A DNA stretch of 64,000 bases, taken from NCBI GenBank assembly GCA_029762755.1, contig JARVGH010000002.1:62001-126000 (forward strand). The letters are read 5' to 3'. Position 1 is the first letter of the stretch. Each line of letters opens with the position of its first letter. Below the pieces are notes generated by a model. It saw only the letters and a program-made list of their open reading frames with translations, was not told where the DNA came from and did not search any database. A program made the translations under genes and the position numbers. Positions 62,400 through 64,000 of this stretch are shown here, in pieces. The stretch comes from Candidatus Bathyarchaeum tardum (lineage in GTDB: Archaea > Thermoproteota > Bathyarchaeia > Bathyarchaeales > Bathyarchaeaceae).

Positions 62400-62804
62400 T
62401 TATTCGCCTAATACTTGCATAATTATTGTCCTTTGTCGAGAGTACACGTCGGTCTCTACAAAAACTAAAGATTGCCATGTGCCAAAGATTACTTGTCCAT
62501 CGATAATGGGAAGGGTTTTGTCAGGGCTCAACAGCATTGAGCGAAGGTGCGAATGAGCATTGGAAGGGTGGCGATAATTTGCATGTTTAGGAATTATTTT
62601 TTCAAGAAAAATTTTAACGTCAGCATCTAGATTTGGTTCGTGTTCAGTTAAAATAAGTACTCCAGTTGCGTGTGGAGCAAAAACGTGAACTAGTCCATTT
62701 TTGATTCCTGATTTTTTTACTACGTCATGAACTTTTTCAGTAAGGTCTTTGAATTCTATTTCCCCTTTGGTGGAAAAAACTATTTTTTCATTAACTACTT
62801 TCAT
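62400..62804 (-). CDS. YjbQ family protein
   Basis: 134 residues, complete. The conserved blocks GLVHVFAPHATGVLILTEHEPNLDADV, PKHANYRHPSNAHSHLRSMLL, IDGQVIFGTWQSLVFVETD and RQRTIIMQVLGE define YjbQ (UPF0047). Some members have weak thiamine phosphate synthase activity; the true role is unsettled. Confidence 0.93.
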   Translation of the reverse strand: MKVVNEKIVFSTKGEIEFKDLTEKVHDVVKKSGIKNGLVHVFAPHATGVLILTEHEPNLDADVKIFLEKIIPKHANYRHPSNAHSHLRSMLLSPDKTLPIIDGQVIFGTWQSLVFVETDVYSRQRTIIMQVLGE

Positions 62805-62899
62805 TTTTGTTTTCTCCCAGACAATTAAAATATTATTAGTTTCCAGTAAAAACGTTGCCGTCGTAGATTAAAAGATCAGGGAGCAATTTCAGGGACTTG

Positions 62900-62919
62900 T
62901 GTTGATGCTTTTGTATCCA
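62900..62919 (+). repeat. Dispersed repeat copy 2 (core TGTTGATGCTTTTGTATCC)
   Basis: An exact 20-bp match (TGTTGATGCTTTTGTATCCA) to 58156-58175, lying 34 bp beyond the ModE-like stop. It has no TGGAGTT extension and no recombinase beside it. Confidence 0.75.
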
Positions 62920-62952
62920 TTCAACATAAATATTATCCAAAAAACTTGGTGT

Positions 62953-63504
62953 TTATCGGTTTTTTGTGATATTAATTGCTCTGGTTTTAATTTTGACGTC
63001 AATTTCATCATTAGGTTGTAAATCAAGGTCTTCAACTGTTTTTTTGGGCAGAACCAAAGTTAAGTTTCTAGGATGTTCTAAGTCTACTTCAATAACTCCT
63101 GTATTTTTTGTGCCCAAATTTCCAATTTTTGCTAGAAAACAGGTTGTTATTGTAGTTTTCTCGTCTTCAACTGCTTGTTTTCCTATAGTTTTTGTCATTT
63201 GTTCTTCGGCTCGTATGTATTCATTGATTAATGTAATACCAAGATCTGTTAGTTTTGCGCCTCCGCCTCCTTTGTTACCGCCTTTGAAGGTTGTTACTAC
63301 AGGTTCTCCAAGTCTTTTTTCTAATTTAGACAAGTAATTCCAGACGTACCTGTATGACATTCCAGTGTTTTTTGCAGCTTTAGAAATAGATTCCACTTGT
63401 TGTATGGCCTCTAAGATTTTAGCTCCACCTTTTCCAAGAAGGGGATCTCCTCGAAATTCAAGCCAAACTTTTCCTGAGACCTTATGCTTACTATTAACAC
63501 TCAT
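62953..63504 (-). CDS. ModE-type transcriptional regulator
   Basis: 183 residues from the ATG at 63504 (MSVNSKHKVSG); the longer frame to 63546 is unlikely. The N-terminal winged helix (GKGGAKILEAIQQVESISKAAKNTGMSYRYVWNYLSKLEKRLGEPVV, GGNKGGGGAKLTDLG) is the ModE signature. The C-terminal domain is a MOP/TOBE-like barrel (NTGVIEVDLEHPRNLTLVLPKKTVEDLDL...). It is expected to sense molybdate or tungstate, in line with MobA, FdhD and Fwd. Confidence 0.87.
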   Translation of the reverse strand: MSVNSKHKVSGKVWLEFRGDPLLGKGGAKILEAIQQVESISKAAKNTGMSYRYVWNYLSKLEKRLGEPVVTTFKGGNKGGGGAKLTDLGITLINEYIRAEEQMTKTIGKQAVEDEKTTITTCFLAKIGNLGTKNTGVIEVDLEHPRNLTLVLPKKTVEDLDLQPNDEIDVKIKTRAINITKNR

Positions 63505-63608
63505 AAGATTCAATTCAATATAATAAAAGTGAACATATAAAATCAATGGAAAACAAAAAGTAATTTTATGACGGCCTAGTATAAAACGCCAAAAGAGATT
63601 GAAAGAAC

Positions 63609-64000
63609 ATGATTAAAGCTGTAATTTTTGACCTTGATGGAACCCTTACAGAGTTTAATCTCGACTTTAAAGCATGCCGAACACAAGTTATTCAACGCCT
63701 CAGTGAACAAGGGATGCCTCAACAACTTTTTTCATTAAATGAAAGCGCTTTTGACATGTTACTTAAAATAAAAAAATATCTGGGACCTGAACCTCAAGAA
63801 AATGAAATGCGTGAGTTCAAAAAAATTGTATTCTCAATTGTAGAAAATTTCGAATTGCAAGCAGCAAAAGAGACAAAAATGTTCCCAGGTGTTCTAGAAA
63901 CTTTGGATACCTTGCGAAAAATGAGGCTGAAAATGGGTCTATGTACAATAAGTGGCAAAAAAGCATCAGGGCTTATTCTCCGAAGTTTTGGTATTGAACA
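63609..64000 (+). CDS. HAD superfamily phosphatase (phosphoglycolate phosphatase-like), partial
   Basis: The 3' end runs off the window; 130 codons are visible. MIKAVIFDLDGTLTEF contains the nucleophile D-x-D-G-T/L motif at residues 8-13; a helical cap follows, then FPGVLETLDTLRKMRLKMGLCTISGKK, motif II region with the Ser after the strand. It hydrolyses a small phosphorylated compound; the substrate is unknown. Confidence 0.9.
   Translation, partial: MIKAVIFDLDGTLTEFNLDFKACRTQVIQRLSEQGMPQQLFSLNESAFDMLLKIKKYLGPEPQENEMREFKKIVFSIVENFELQAAKETKMFPGVLETLDTLRKMRLKMGLCTISGKKASGLILRSFGIE

Noticed and set aside
58149-62919. The three 19-bp repeats as a CRISPR array or as att sites of a 4.7-kb integrated element
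   Set aside because: Spacing is far too wide for CRISPR, orientation differs, and the segment between the outer copies contains a DRG-type GTPase and other core-like genes.

Overview
The window is archaeal and AT-rich. Genes of the tetrahydromethanopterin (H4MPT) C1 pathway (fwdD-fwdA-fwdC-mch, ftr, an NAD(P)-type methylene-H4MPT dehydrogenase, cofE, a RimK-like ligase that could be MptN or CofF, F420H2:NADP oxidoreductase) sit with an archaeosortase, archaeoflavoprotein, DUF134, DUF5320, DUF2284, archaeal Lrp regulators, strong Shine-Dalgarno sites and many TTG/GTG starts. No methyl-CoM reductase gene is present. This fits a non-methanogenic TACK archaeon of the Bathyarchaeia type using the archaeal Wood-Ljungdahl branch; that placement is inference. 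No rRNA, canonical tRNA or CRISPR array was found.

Layout. 1-7 kb: a metal/Fe-S cofactor locus with three NifX/NifB-C-like proteins, Mrp, two MinD-type ATPases carrying ferredoxin inserts, DUF5320 and DUF134, plus a pilin-like surface protein and an Lrp regulator with a Cys-rich tail. 7-10 kb: feoB-feoA-dtxR with a tandem operator. 10-15.4 kb: a truncated beta-helix gene, an archaeoflavoprotein/iron-sulfur flavoprotein pair, CDF transporter, DJ-1, creatininase-like and YkgJ proteins. 15.4-20.1 kb: three paralogous nucleotidyltransferase-fold proteins around a stand-alone asparagine-synthase-like ATPase with a zinc ribbon. 20-24.8 kb: ftr, archaeosortase, msrB, mtdB. 24.9-31.2 kb: divergent cysteinyl-tRNA-synthetase-like gene, dinB, fwdDAC-mch. 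31-39 kb: ubiX, two S-component-like membrane proteins, a coiled-coil protein, fno, an ABC exporter. 39-46 kb: two Lrp genes and two large PQQ-propeller surface proteins arranged tail to tail around an inverted repeat with recombinase debris. 46-49 kb: RHH protein, broken genes, a site-2 protease. 49.5-55.5 kb: cofactor genes (RimK-like ligase, fdhD, mobA, cofE), DUF2284, UspA and an HTH-nuclease. 55.5-64 kb: MacB-like ABC pair, a tyrosine recombinase nested between two kinds of repeat, a methyltransferase, a degenerate GTPase-TGS protein, YjbQ, a ModE-type regulator and a partial HAD phosphatase.

How the genes fit together. FwdACD, Ftr, Mch and MtdB cover CO2 to methylene-H4MPT; FwdB and the methylene-H4MPT reductase are not here. 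Because the dehydrogenase is of the NAD(P) type, Fno would link the NADP and F420 pools. FdhD, MobA and ModE point to molybdo-/tungstopterin enzymes. The most unusual parts are the recombinase with nested sites (58.1-59.7 kb), the nucleotidyltransferase/AsnB-like cluster (15.4-20.1 kb), the inverted PQQ gene pair (40-46 kb) and the NifX/MinD-ferredoxin/Mrp operon (2.9-6.3 kb).
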